Assembly (NCBI GenBank): GCA_935421135.1
Contig: OW285191.1
Span: 20,166,700-20,230,699, forward strand
Direction: 5' to 3'
From: Bugulina stolonifera
Taxonomy: Eukaryota; Bryozoa; Gymnolaemata; Cheilostomatida; Bugulidae
Length of the DNA stretch: 64,000 nt
Part shown: piece by piece, positions 35,762-46,606 of the stretch
Layout of the letters: every line of letters begins with the position of its first letter
Position numbering within the stretch: position 1 is the stretch's first letter
Made by a program: the position numbers and the translations under genes
The notes under the pieces: model-generated
Seen by the model: the letters and a program-made list of their open reading frames with translations, nothing else
Databases searched by the model: none
What the model was told of the DNA's origin: nothing

Positions 35762-38700
35762 ATGCGTCAGGTAAGACATAGAGTTAGTTTATTAAGTAGT
35801 AACATGACTTTTAGTACTAGTGCTAACTGTGCTTTGGATCTTATTACCAGACGATGAAAACAATGACAAGGATGGTTGCTGGCTGTGCAGTCAGTACACA
35901 CGCACACGCTTTGAGTCGTGGCAGTTGTAAACAGATAGAAAACATGAGACAACGGGACACCTTAATGCTGCTGTCACCTTATTGCTGCTGTCGACGGAGA
36001 TGTGCTGTCCGGGTGGCAAGTGTTGAGTAGGGTACTAGTGTGCGAGTTGAAAGCAGAAAGACTTGGTAAACCTGTGTTGGTAATATCAGGTAGAGTGGAG
36101 TTACTGCCCACATGTTGTACATGTACATGTAACCTACAGGTACATGTACATAGCCCACATGTTGTATGTGTACATGTAGCCTACATGTACGTGTACATAG
36201 CCCACATGTTGTATGTGTACATGTAGCCTACATGTACGTGTATTTCAGTCTTCTTACATTACTGTTGAACTCGGATCCAAAATGATGAAATGTTGAGTTA
36301 TGTTATAGCCCACGGTCCATCATACCACGACCTATCGAGAGGTGAATTGAATGTTGGGGGGAAAGTGCATACCCCAAACCTAAAGTCAGTTGTGAAATTT
36401 CCAATTTCTGACCCAATTTAGGAAATACTTGTATTTTAGGTGGACCCAATGAGCTCTGCTCCAGCTCGGCCTACAACTACAAGGTGTCAAATGAAAATGT
36501 TGAAAACCAGGTTCTTATCTGATTTCAGTACACTGTGTCAGTTCTTCTTCCAGCAAATAGACTTGTGTATCACAATATGCAAACAAAAATTAATACCCTG
36601 GTCGTTCTACAATGAAACTTGGACTAAACAGGCAACAAAACCTTTTCCCAAACCGGTGCAATTAAATTCGTGGAAGTGAAAATATTATAAATGGTGTTAT
36701 TGATACATCAACATGTCAGATAGATGCCGTTCAGTCACATCTTTCCCTAACTGGAGTTATGCACACTTTTCCATTCAGTTATTGGACAAAACATACCAAC
36801 TTTTGTAGCCATTTAAAAACATACAGCGTCATTTATTTGCAGTGGTCAAAGTCTAAGAAAAAAGGTGGAGGGTCTCTAGGGTAGCAGACAGAGTCGCTTG
36901 AGGGCCCCGAAGCACATCAGCAAGCACATCGGCGGGGAGGGTCCGGGAGGGGCGCCTGTGCGCCCTCCCGGAAATTGGAAACTTTATCAGAATTAGACAC
37001 CAAAATGGTGCAAAATCCAAGAACTTCAGGTTAAAATATGGTCCAAGATCTGAAGGTAAAATATGGTCCAATTAGTATTATTATTATAATAGTAATCTGT
37101 AGGCGGTCTATGAGTCTGAGGGACCCCCTGAAATTTATGGTAGGGGGACTGCGTCCCCCACGACCCCCCCAACTTTGACCACTGTTTATTTGTGTATACT
37201 ACTACATGTACATACACTTATGTGATTGTATATATGCTACTACATAATATAGATACAACATGTATGTGTATAGTATACACATTACACATGTGCGAGGGGC
37301 GATCAATAAGTAGGGAGACTTTTTTGGTAGAGATACTTAAATGCATTTACATACTTAAATTTTTTTGTCACCTTCAAAATACACCCCTTGGCGGTCTATA
37401 CACTGATTCCAGCGTTCTTGCCATGTTTCCAAGTACCTCAAAAACTCTGTCTTTGAAACCTCCTTTAGCGATTTTGTTGCATTTTACTTTATCTTATTTG
37501 CATCATCAAAATTTTGACCTCTCAAGGTCATTTTGACCCGAGGCAGCATTTAGAAGTCACACGGTGCTAGGTATAAAGAATAAAGTGGATGTAGAAATAC
37601 AGTGACCTGTGCTTGACCAGGTTAATGACCTAACTGCCAACGCACTATGAGCAGGCTCGTTGACGTGGTGGAGATGTCAATTGTTAGTTGCCCACTTTTC
37701 TGGCCTTTTGTGCCTATAATGCATTATGTAAGCTCTCCATAACTTCCAAATAGAATTCTATATTATAGTTTGCCCTTTAGGTCAAAATTCCTACCTATAT
37801 AATTTTCTCTGGGTTGATTGATTGTTGAACAAGTTTGACATTATTGTCCGTTTTACAAGTCACAGGGTGATCTGACCTTGCCTAATGTTTTTTCTAAAAG
37901 TCACAGACCTTAAAATTTGTCATACCACTTGAATGTAGCAGATCTTGATAGAGCAATATCTTCACAAACAGTTTGCGCCATTTCATAGTATTCCATTGGT
38001 TTTTTCCAAGTTTAAACCAAAATTGTATCTGCTGCTCAATTTCCTCGTGATTTGCCATCTCACAAAATGAGACGGTCGCACTAGATAGCCGTTCACATAA
38101 TTCTAATTTTCTGATGTTGGGATGATTCAATTGCAGTGAAATCATGCACATGGCATCACAAGATGCTGCCAAACAACATATTTCAATAACAAATGCACAT
38201 GGCCATGCTAGATGTCTGTACTAAAAAAGTCTCCCTACTTATTGATGGCCCCTCGTATGTACACCCTTGATACACATGTACATGTGTGTAGGTGTATGTA
38301 CACCCTTGATACACATGTACATGTATGTAGGTGTATGTACACCCCTGATAGACATGTATGTAGGTGTATGTACATGTAGAGTGCCCACTTGCTGTGCATA
38401 CAGTGAGACTACATACTGTCCACTATTTGTATTTCTATCTACAGTGTACTTATAAACCACATTCATAGCTCAGTGGTTTTTGATAAACCACTATAGCAGA
38501 TATTATACTTGTTGAAATACCACTAGTTGGTTGCCAAGTTATGGAATATTAGAACAGGGGAGCCCAATCTGGGCGTAGACACATCAAGCCCTTTGCAGCA
38601 ATTCCATGTGGCCCTGCTGAAAAATCTTGAGTTGTTAGGAATATTCAATATTATAATAATTATCATTGTAACATTAATAATCCTAAACCAAGCTTCCAGG

Positions 38701-41700
38701 CATTGACATTTTTAGTGAACATAAAAAAACTGTCCTCTAAAAAATTTATAGCTGTTTATATACATCTACATCTCTGGACATGTAGGCCTATACTTGCTCA
38801 AACAACACGGACAGAATTGGACTAAATTCTGTGTATGTACCTACATGTACCAATGATAATATATTTTCATTGCATGTACTATATACATGTAGCTTACATG
38901 TATGTCAGTCAACCCTGTAGGATAACATGAGTCCCATTTCTTGAAAGATGCAGGGACGTATCACCCGAGTTATCTTACCCAGTAAGCAGCATCACAATGT
39001 AATACATGTGCAGGTTGACATCACAATCTGTACATGTACAGTTTAGACATAACTGGAATCTTTATCAATTTTTCACACTAAAATCTATAAGAACTTTGAA
39101 CAATAACAGCCTCTCTCTTCATAGTTATATTCATCATAGCAGTCAAGGAACATCTCCCACCATCTCCACTGATTTCGTCCTTCAAATTCTAGAACAGTTA
39201 GAAGGCAGCAGTCTGAGCTTTATATACCATTTTTTTAACTGATGAAAAGTTAAACTTTTTAACTACCATTCTGTCTTCATTTTGTTACTGTTTAAATTTG
39301 ATCAATACTGGCAGCAACTAATAGTAGAAGCGACAATAAATCTACTTGTAAATCTAAACCTCAACAATAATACTGAATTCACAAGACAACTAACAAGGAA
39401 CTAAGGTTATCCACTACTGCACAAGTAGTTAAGTACATGTATATCAAGGACCCTACTATAGAATATACAGCATAGAGTATAGAGTACTATAGACTGTAGA
39501 GAATCTGGGTTGTGTAGAGTATGGGTTGTATAGAGTATAGAGTGTAGACTGTAGGGTGTAGATTATTGGCTGTAGTGTACAGAGTGTAGAGCATTGTCTG
39601 TAGATATGTAGAGTATAGACTGTGTAGATTATAGACTGCAGAGTATAGACTGTAGAGTATAGACTGTGTAGAGTATAGACTGTGTAGATTATAGACTGTG
39701 TAGATTATAGACTGTAGAGTACAGACTGTAGAGTATAGACTGCGTAGAGTGTAGAGTATAGACTGCGTAGAGTATAGACTGTAGAGTACAGACTGTAGAG
39801 TGTAGACTGTGTAGAGTATAGACTGTAGAGTATAGACTGTAGAGTGTAGAGTATAGACTGTAGAGTATAGACTAGAGTATAGACTGCAGAGTATAGACTA
39901 TAGACTGTAGAATATAGACTGTAGAGTATAGACTGCAGAGTGCAGAGTATAGACTGCAGAGTATAGACTGTAGAGTATAGACTGCGTAGAGTGTAGAGTA
40001 TAGACTGCGTAGAGTATAGATTGTAGAGTACAGACTGTAGAGTGTAGACTGTGTAGAGTATGGACTGTAGAGTATAGACTGTAGAGTGTAGAGTATAGAC
40101 TGTAGAGTGTAGAGTATAGACTGTAGAGTATAGACTAGAGTATAGACTGCAGAGTATAGACTATAGACTGTAGAATATAGACTGTAGAGTATAGACTGTA
40201 GAGTGCAGAGTATAGACTGTAGAGTATAGACTGTAGAGTGTAGAGTATAGACTGCGTAGAGTATAGAATGTAGAGTATAGACTGTAGAGTGCAGAGTATA
40301 GACTGTAGAGTGCAGAGTATAGACTATAGAGTGTAGACTGTAGAGTGTAAACTGTGTAGAGTATAGACTGCAGAGTATACATGTAGACTGTAGAGTATAG
40401 ACTGTAGAGTATACATGTAGACTGTAGAGTATAGACTGTGTAGATTATAGACTGTAGAGTATAGACTGTAGAGTGTAGACTGTGGTGCATAGAGCATCAG
40501 ACAAGTACAACAATAACACTATTTTTGTCAAGGGACATAGAGACGATGACAATAAATAGTACATGTACATGTGACCACATGTGTACGCACACTAGCAACC
40601 ACATGTGTACACACACTAGTAACCACGTGTGTGCACACACTAGTAACCACATTATACATGTACCATGTACTATGTTATGTAATGTATTATACATGTACCA
40701 TGTAATATCATGATGATACTATGTTATGTAATATATTAATTATTATACATGTACCATGTACTATGTTATGTAATATATTATACATGTATCATGTTCTATG
40801 ATGATACTATGTTATGTAATATATTATACATGTACTATATATTAATTGTACTTTGATATTTTAGCGAGCGTCTGGCCACCATGGGCTGCTGGTGATGATA
40901 GGAATTGTGATAGGATTTACACTAAAGTATGTAGGAACGGCAGCTACGACTAATGCTTGTTTTACTGTAGATGTCCCAATGAACGTATCTGAGAATCACT
41001 GCTGGCAGATACATAACATTACAGGGTGCCGAGGTTATTGTTTGACAATGCAGGTATATATAATATTTTAAGCTACACAGTTAAATACACATCAATATGG
41101 AACAGGGGTATGAGACAGTTTTGTCCTGTTAGTGTTGTGTAGTGTGTCAGTGTAAATGTATGTACCCAACACATGTATGTACATGTATATTGTACACATG
41201 CTTATACATGTATTTTTGTATGCGTTTGTGCGTATGCATGTCTATGTGAATGTACATGTATGTACACGTATGTACGTACATGTATATACACGTATTCCAT
41301 GGATGTTTATATGTATGCTTTTGTGTGTTTGGGTGTTTGTATGTGTGTAGATGTGTGTCACAGGCTTGGAAATCATACAATGTGTAGAGGCTGTTGGTAA
41401 ACTTGGAAACATAATAATGTTCATAAACATGGATACTCGGAGATAGATATGGGAATTATTTCATGAAGTAAAAGAGGTACATTCACAGCTTTTTCATTGT
41501 TTTAACTAGTATACAACTAGCACTAATACATGTAGCTGTGGTCAACTGTGTGCTAAGCTGTTCCATGAGTTGTTAACAACTTACACCATCATTTAGCACT
41601 GACTGAGCTGCTAAATAGGGCAAGCAGAGCTATACAGAGTTTCAAACCCAGTGAGTTTCCAAACTTGTTTCTTTCCCTTATTATAATACAGAATAAAAAC

Positions 41701-41907
41701 TTGTCTCTAATATTACAGAGTGGAACCAGCATTCGACATCGCCTGATGTCGATACAGAAAGTTTGTTCTTATGACAAGTTTACAAACGTCACGTACAGGT
41801 TGAACAACTGTCAGCCTGGTTATACCCCTCACACAAGTATTCTACCTAAAGCTCTCAGTTGCAGGTGTGGTCAATGTAACACTACCTATTCTCATTGTAC
41901 ACCCTGA
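35762..41907 (+). CDS. Secreted 10-cysteine cystine-knot protein, glycoprotein-hormone-like (2)
   Basis: Proposed exons 35762-35770 (M-R-Q, CAG/GTAAGA), 40865-41053 and 41719-41907, all phase 0, 128 residues. The second exon gives a signal peptide core (LLVMIGIVIGFTL) and the third ends at TGA. Ten cysteines: C-x13-C-x8-C-RGY-C-x19-C-x14-C-x16-C-R-C-GQ-C-x6-C. The segments C-x8-C-xGY-C and C-x16-C-x-C-x2-C-x6-C match the upstream gene exactly. The intron after G-Y-C-x3 sits at the same place and phase. Four N-glycosylation sites (NVS, NIT, NVT, NTT) are visible. The tiny first exon is inferred from its strong donor and in-frame Met-Arg start. If wrong, translation could start at the ATG at 40895. 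A tandem-duplicated ligand or dimer partner is the likely role. Confidence 0.78.
35771..36831. other. First intron of hormone-like gene 2, proximal part
   Basis: No exon is recognised. It contains three copies of a ~46-bp ACATGTAGCCTACATGTACG repeat (about 36105-36242) and a short open frame at 36440-36679 with no recognisable domain. Confidence 0.5.
36840..37184. mobile_element. Non-autonomous hAT-like element, 345 bp, GC-rich core
   Basis: Inverted ends CAGTGGTCAAAGT and complement, with a perfect 8-bp target duplication TTTATTTG at 36832-36839 and 37185-37192. The core (about 36900-36970) is unusually GC-rich for the window and contains GGAGGGTCCGGGAGGGGCGC. There is no transposase frame. 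Confidence 0.88.
37293..38255 (-). mobile_element. Mariner-family element, decayed and internally deleted
   Basis: Inverted ends of about 33 bp: CGAGGGGCGATCAATAAGTA then GGGAGACTTTTTT at the left and its complement (GGCCCCTCG form) at the right. On the - strand, a frame near 37894-38172 contains the transposase N-terminal pattern (MANHEEIEQQIQFWFKLGKN), and near 37340-37560 the C-terminal pattern ERWNQCIDRQGVYFEGDKK, with stops between. The catalytic D,D-D region is largely missing, so it cannot make transposase. The right flank is TA and the left flank TG, a decayed TA target duplication. It lies in the first intron of hormone-like gene 2. Confidence 0.8.
38260..38375. repeat. Three-copy ATACACATGTACATG repeat
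   Basis: Three copies of a 35-44 bp unit containing GTGTATGTACACCCTTGATA and ACACATGTACATGT, directly beside the mariner right end. Confidence 0.75.
38554..38640. mobile_element. Possible decayed hAT left end
   Basis: ACAGGGGAGCCCAATCTGGG and the following GCAATTCCATGTGGCCCTGC look like the left part of a CAGGGG-type hAT element. No matching right end was found. Confidence 0.35.
39465..40485. repeat. ~14-bp GTAGAGTATAGACT satellite
   Basis: About 70 degenerate copies of GTAGAGTATAGACT with inserted GTGTAGA and GCAGAGT variants, in the first intron of hormone-like gene 2. A higher-order duplication of roughly 240 bp is visible (compare about 39720-39900 with 39960-40140). Confidence 0.9.
40560..40850. 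repeat. Two short arrays upstream of an acceptor
   Basis: Four copies of ACCACATGTGTACACACACT AGTA (about 40570-40650), then several copies of ATTATACATGTACCATGTAC TATGTTATGTAATAT (40650-40850), ending just before the acceptor at 40864. Confidence 0.75.
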
Positions 41908-41998
41908 TCATATGACAATCATATCATTGGTGTGACTCATTGTACACCCTAATCATATGACAATCATATAACTGGTGTGACTCATTGTATACTCTGAT
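41885..41998. repeat. ~46-bp triplication including the stop codon of hormone-like gene 2
   Basis: CTCATTGTACACCCTGATCA plus TATGACAATCATAT occurs three times with changes. The first copy contains the last codons and the TGA stop. Confidence 0.8.
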
Positions 41999-42194
41999 CA
42001 TATGGCACATAATATTCATACTTGCAATTTAAAGCTTCTTCTCCAATGTTTCCATGCTTAATCATTTTGGTTTTCCAGAAAAGAGTGAATATAGGTCTGC
42101 TGAATATAATGATATGTATTTAGTTTTTTATTACTGTTTACCCTCTGTATGCGTGTGAAATGCTCCAGCATATGATACTAGACTGAACACAATG

Positions 42195-42200
42195 AATAAA
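42195..42200 (+). terminator. Poly(A) signal of hormone-like gene 2
   Basis: AATAAA in AATGAATAAATTAATAC, about 290 bases after the stop codon. Confidence 0.45.
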
Positions 42201-42429
42201 TTAATACAACTTGTAATATTGTTAGTATTTTTATTACCAGTATTATAAAATGTTTTATGAATACAAACAGGAATTAACGCTAACTAAAGAAATTCATAGC
42301 AGTGATGTTTTGTGTGTCATTTTGAATAAACATAAATTAATATATATACTAACGTAATTTTGTTATGTCATTCATAAATATAAAACAGCTTTAAAAGTGT
42401 AAAAATAATTTCACAAACAAACAGGAACC

Positions 42430-42610
42430 TACGAAAATAAAAATCCAAAATTGGCTGTCCGACCTAGGTCCAAATGGCTATTGGCCTGGGATTTCGCTTG
42501 GCCGGCAAAAACCATTCCTAGCTCATTGGCACACCTGGGTTTTAGCAAGTTGGCCTGTACCTGTAATTTAGGTCCCAAGACACTAAATGACCTAGGCATT
42601 GAGGGTGACC
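42430..42610 (+). repeat. Dispersed repeat family, copy 2
   Basis: Contains CAAATGGCTATTGGCCTGGG, CATTCCTAGCTCATTGGCAC and TTTAGCAAGTTGGCCTGTAC, then ATTTAGGTCCCAAGACACTAA. It matches the copies near 31401 (reverse) and 61530 and lies just downstream of the LRR gene stop. Confidence 0.7.
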
Positions 42611-42732
42611 ATGTCCTAGAGTGGTGAGGCTAACGACAAATTTCTTTGGAAAAAGCTTTGGAGCCCATTATTGCTTTCCTATCCTCGAAAGAGTGCACTT
42701 GTGAACCTAAACCTACAAGATTGACTAGTAAC

Positions 42733-43521
42733 TCAGTCTAGACTTTTACTTCTGATGAGCCAACCCCTGGCAGAGTGCTTAGCGTAATACTGCCTAACTG
42801 CAGTCAGACCTTTTTTAGCAAGCTCATAGCTTGGCCTTTTTAAAGATAGCAAACCAGTCAATCTAAGGTTCTGTAGCAATGGCAAGTCAATTATGGCGGA
42901 TGGTATTGCAGTTATGGAAGAATTATTAGAAATATTCAGCTCCTGAAGTTGCACCAAATGTTGAAAGTCTTTTCCATCTAATTCTGACAAGCAGTTACTA
43001 CTCATGTTTAAATAAGTGAGATTTGGCATTGTAGTCAGAAGTGTAGGGATGTTAGAAAACTTGTTTTTGCTCATATTCACCAATCGTAAGCTAAATGATC
43101 TGTGTAAAGTGTGATTAAACAATCCTAGGTCAACTAACAAATTGTTAGTTAAATCCAAACTGCACAGCTGTACCATACCAGCTATCAAATTTGATGGAAG
43201 TTGTGACATATTACATGAACGAATTGCTAAATCGGTGATGTGGAACTTAACGTTCATGTTGATGGTGAACATGATAGGGTGCGCATTAACAATAGCAAGC
43301 CTTCGTAAGTTTGGCAGACTATTAATGATCTTTGAACAATGCTGATAATCCTGGTGGGTAGCAGATGTTCCATTGAAGACAATGTCATTAACTAGGTGAG
43401 GTGTATGATTGCTCTGCTGCATAAACTGTGTGGCTGTAATAAGATTCGCCACCATAGGGTTCTCTACGACTGATCGCCATCTTAGTTCCTCAACAGAACT
43501 TCTTACTCCTTGGTGAGACCT
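42733..43521 (-). CDS. Leucine-rich-repeat protein, C-terminal exon
   Basis: On the - strand an acceptor GGTGTCAG precedes a phase-0 open exon of 263 codons ending at TAG; an in-frame ATG at 43554 is the alternative start. The protein shows successive LRR units of the L-x-x-L-x-[LI]-x-x-[NC]-x-[LF]-x-x-[LI]-P type: ITDLAIRSCNMSQLPSN, CSLDLTNNLLVDL, LRLVNMSKNKFSNIPT, LTYLNMSSNCLSEL, LQELNISNNSSITAIPS and LQNLRLTGLLSLKRPS. The closing KGLTAVRQYY resembles the K-G-x-x-A-[VI]-x-x-Y end of intracellular SHOC2/ROCO-type LRR domains. A protein-interaction role is likely; no kinase or GTPase part is visible. Earlier exons were not found; a 1.07-kb hAT element sits just upstream. Confidence 0.72.
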   Translation of the reverse strand, partial: RSHQGVRSSVEELRWRSVVENPMVANLITATQFMQQSNHTPHLVNDIVFNGTSATHQDYQHCSKIINSLPNLRRLAIVNAHPIMFTINMNVKFHITDLAIRSCNMSQLPSNLIAGMVQLCSLDLTNNLLVDLGLFNHTLHRSFSLRLVNMSKNKFSNIPTLLTTMPNLTYLNMSSNCLSELDGKDFQHLVQLQELNISNNSSITAIPSAIIDLPLLQNLRLTGLLSLKRPSYELAKKGLTAVRQYYAKHSARGWLIRSKSLD

Positions 43522-43608
43522 CTGACACCATATTACTATATTGTATATCACCATATATTATTATGTGAATATAGTGATATCAAGATGTAACACACAGTAG
43601 GTAAACAC

Positions 43609-44682
43609 CAGAGCTGGGTCCAAGTCATAGATTTGACTTGACTTGCCAAGTCAAGTCACAAGTCGACTTGACTTGGACTTGCCAACTTGCTGACTTGACT
43701 TGACTTTGACTTGCACATCAATGTGACTTGACTTGACTTGGACACATGAATGACTTGTGATTTTGACTTGACTTTGACTTGCACATCAATGTGACTTGAC
43801 TTGACTTGACTTGGACACAGGAATGACTTGTGATTTTGACTTGGGTTTTGCCAAGTCAATCTGGCAAATAAAAATTTTGTACAGTGTTTAGCCAACATGG
43901 AAAAAAGGTCTCAATTGCCTACCTAATTATCATTTTTACTAGATCAGTGCTACTAGCAGCACTCAGAGTATATCAAGGTTAGCTATGAGGATACACAATT
44001 CAGGCACTATCTAAGCTGTGTGTACGTGAGACTACACAACGACAATGCATAGTCACAAGTACACACAGTGCAAGTAGTGTAAGTGTAGCATACAATGTAG
44101 GTGTGGTGTAAGTAGTGAATACAATGTGCAGTGCAATAATTACTAGAGTTAAATTGCAGGACTGACCAGTGGACACTCCTTGCTGTACCATGTGATGTTT
44201 ATATGCTATGTAACACTGCATCACCATTACAATATACAGTATGTAATACTATATGACCAGTCTCGACCGTAGTGCCAATAATACTACTTATATAGACTAG
44301 TTCTTTACCATGATTGCATCACATACATGTCCATGCCCTGCTACACCTTGGCATAGGTTTTTCATGGATTGGAATGCCTACTAAAAGAAAAAAATGATGT
44401 TTTGAAAAATGTAAAATTTTTTGAAGTTGTCTTCCACTTGACTTGCATTTCGACTTGACTTGACTTTGACTTGACTTGACTTGTGACTTGCATGACAGCT
44501 GACTTGACTCGACTTGAGGCAGCACTGACTTGACTTCGACTTGACTTGTCTTCAAAATTTTAGAAATTACTTGACTTGACTTGACTTGAGGCAGCACTGA
44601 CTTGACTTGGACTTGACTTGCCTCCAAAATTTTAGAAATGACTTGACTTGTTGACTTGCAAGTCGACTTGGACCCAACTCTG
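43609..44682. mobile_element. Non-autonomous hAT element, 1074 bp, built of ACTTG repeats
   Basis: Ends CAGAGCTGGGTCCAAGTC and complement of CAGAGTTGGGTCCAAGTC, with a perfect 8-bp target duplication GTAAACAC at 43601-43608 and 44683-44690. Both subterminal regions (43628-43860 and 44440-44670) are made of GACTTGACTTG-type pentamers, and the middle is unique AT-rich sequence with no transposase. Many copies of the pentamer could serve as transposase binding sites (inference). Confidence 0.92.
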
Positions 44683-44690
44683 GTAAACAC

Positions 44691-45700
44691 CGATGGTAAT
44701 TCCAGCATATGCAATACATGCACTAACACATGAATGCTGGACTGCATATCAAAGTCTAGCAGCTATTAATAAACAATTGCCTTTTTATATGCATACATAT
44801 TTGGATTATGTAATTTTTGAAGTTTCATATGTGAAGAGGGTTCATTTAATTTGTCATCATGCATGCCTATATAACAATAGTACTTACCTCGACTCATATT
44901 ATCAGCTTTACCAAAAGGTTAATTGTACTACATCCGTGCTATATTAATATTTTCTACGGTTTTTGGATTTCAGTAGTGTCTTTGAATGTCAAAATAGGTG
45001 CCTGACAGAGGCAGACCACCTACAAGAAAAACTTCAATTTTAATTTATCAATTTAGTGGTCCCTAAACTAATAACATTATTCTTAGTAAAACTCAAAGTT
45101 AAGTGGGAATGTCATAAGAAAACTTCAAAATATAGGAATTTAATTTACAAACCTTTAAAATCGAAATATATTATTGTTATACCCTAGTCAAAACAATTTC
45201 TATATGGCCATGAGGTTAAGGTAAAATGCTATTGCTATGACAACGGTATGGGGAAATATAGTCTAGTGTACATATGGCTACTACAATGACATAACGTTAA
45301 AATAAAATGACTATCATAGTAAATAATAAATAAAACATTTTCAATGGTAAAAAGTTGCAAAACTCTTAACTAAAACTCTAAAAAATTTATTGAAAGAATA
45401 AAAAGTTAATTAGTTATGAAAAACATACAGCGGATCTTAGAGGATAACTCTATGCAGCGGATGCATTTTTGTCAGATTTCTGATGTGTATCCGTTTTGAC
45501 AATATTCTGAATGTTTTCGTTGTGGTGTTGAACCAAGTGAGCAAATCTAAGCACTAAAATGTTATACTAGCATATTATATGTGTACAAATGCCAATACAC
45601 GTATTTTGATTCGATTTTGTTTCAACAAACAGCGACTTACATATTGACATAGTTGAAATAAGTCAATAAGATCTTCGTGTAAATATCATCTATCTGTCAA
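44691..45700. other. Stretch upstream of the GPR107-like gene, no coding exon confirmed
   Basis: AT-rich. A possible - strand donor (ATGAGTCGAG/GTAAGT, around 44888) could belong to an earlier exon of the LRR gene, but its phase does not fit the 43521 acceptor. The promoter of the GPR107-like gene should lie near 45400-45700; no TATA box stands out. Confidence 0.4.
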
Positions 45701-45705
45701 TCATC

Positions 45706-46606
45706 ATGATCATGAGTACTTCCAGTTTCAGTTCGAGTTACTCATACTGGCATTGGGTTTTAATTTTAATACTTGTTGGAGGTGTCTGGCAATCCCATGG
45801 CAAGATTGACAGCATAAATCTTGAGGTAATTTACGTAAGCTGATCATACTAATAAATGATATTTCTGATAAAATCTAAAAATCAAATGAGTAAATTATCC
45901 GATTTCAGGTCTAGCATTTTAAAAATGCTAGACCTGAAATCGGATCTCTGTACTGACTCACTTCACTCTCTGTGGCAATTGCGACAATGGTAGTGGAAGG
46001 AAAGGTGATTCACTCAATGATAACAACCTGCCCCACCAAATACACCTAGTTTGGCATGTCGATATATCGAGAGTCACTTTCCCGTCATCCCTCCATCATC
46101 ATGTTACTGTTGCTCTGGTACTGTTGCTCTGGTACTGTTGCTCTGGTACTGTTGCTACATGTCTGTTACTGTGTGATACTGTTGCTAAGGTACTATAACT
46201 TGGGTACTGGGATGTTTTAGGATGACCAGAGGCGTCTGGTTCCACTAGTTAGTTTTGGAATGTATGATGGTGGAACACTTGCAGTTAATCTTTCCATCTC
46301 CTTTGTGTATGAGACAGTGGTGAACCTATATGAGAAGGTATGTATATGCAGCAGTAGTACCAATCAGCGGGACAAAAAACCTTCAGCTTGTATTCTGCAA
46401 GTATTAAATTGTACATGTATTATATTTTTATATGAAATGTAGGCCATTTTTGCGGTACTCTACTCTACCCTACCATATAGGCCGATGTACATGTACAAGC
46501 ACACGGCAAATATATATGCATATGGGAGTATTCATAATTTTAGCAGGCATTTGGACTGACAATAGACATGAAGCGGCAGTCTAGCTCTCAAATAGCTCGA
46601 TATGGG
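45706..46606 (+). CDS. GPR107: GPR107-like: signal peptide and first luminal exons
   Basis: Exons 45706-45825, 46221-46337 and 46547-46606. ATG at 45706 is followed by a second in-frame ATG at 45712; both give a signal peptide with core WVLILILVGGVW. Exon 2 encodes the family block LVSFGMYDGGTLAVNLSISF. Exon 3 follows a TTTTAGCAG acceptor with two tandem AGs, so one extra Gln may be included (start at 46544). Confidence 0.88.

Noticed and set aside
42733..43554. Intronless LRR gene starting at the ATG at 43554
   Set aside because: Possible, but the acceptor GTGTCAG just inside the frame and the lack of a signal or capping sequence before the LRRs make a terminal exon more likely.
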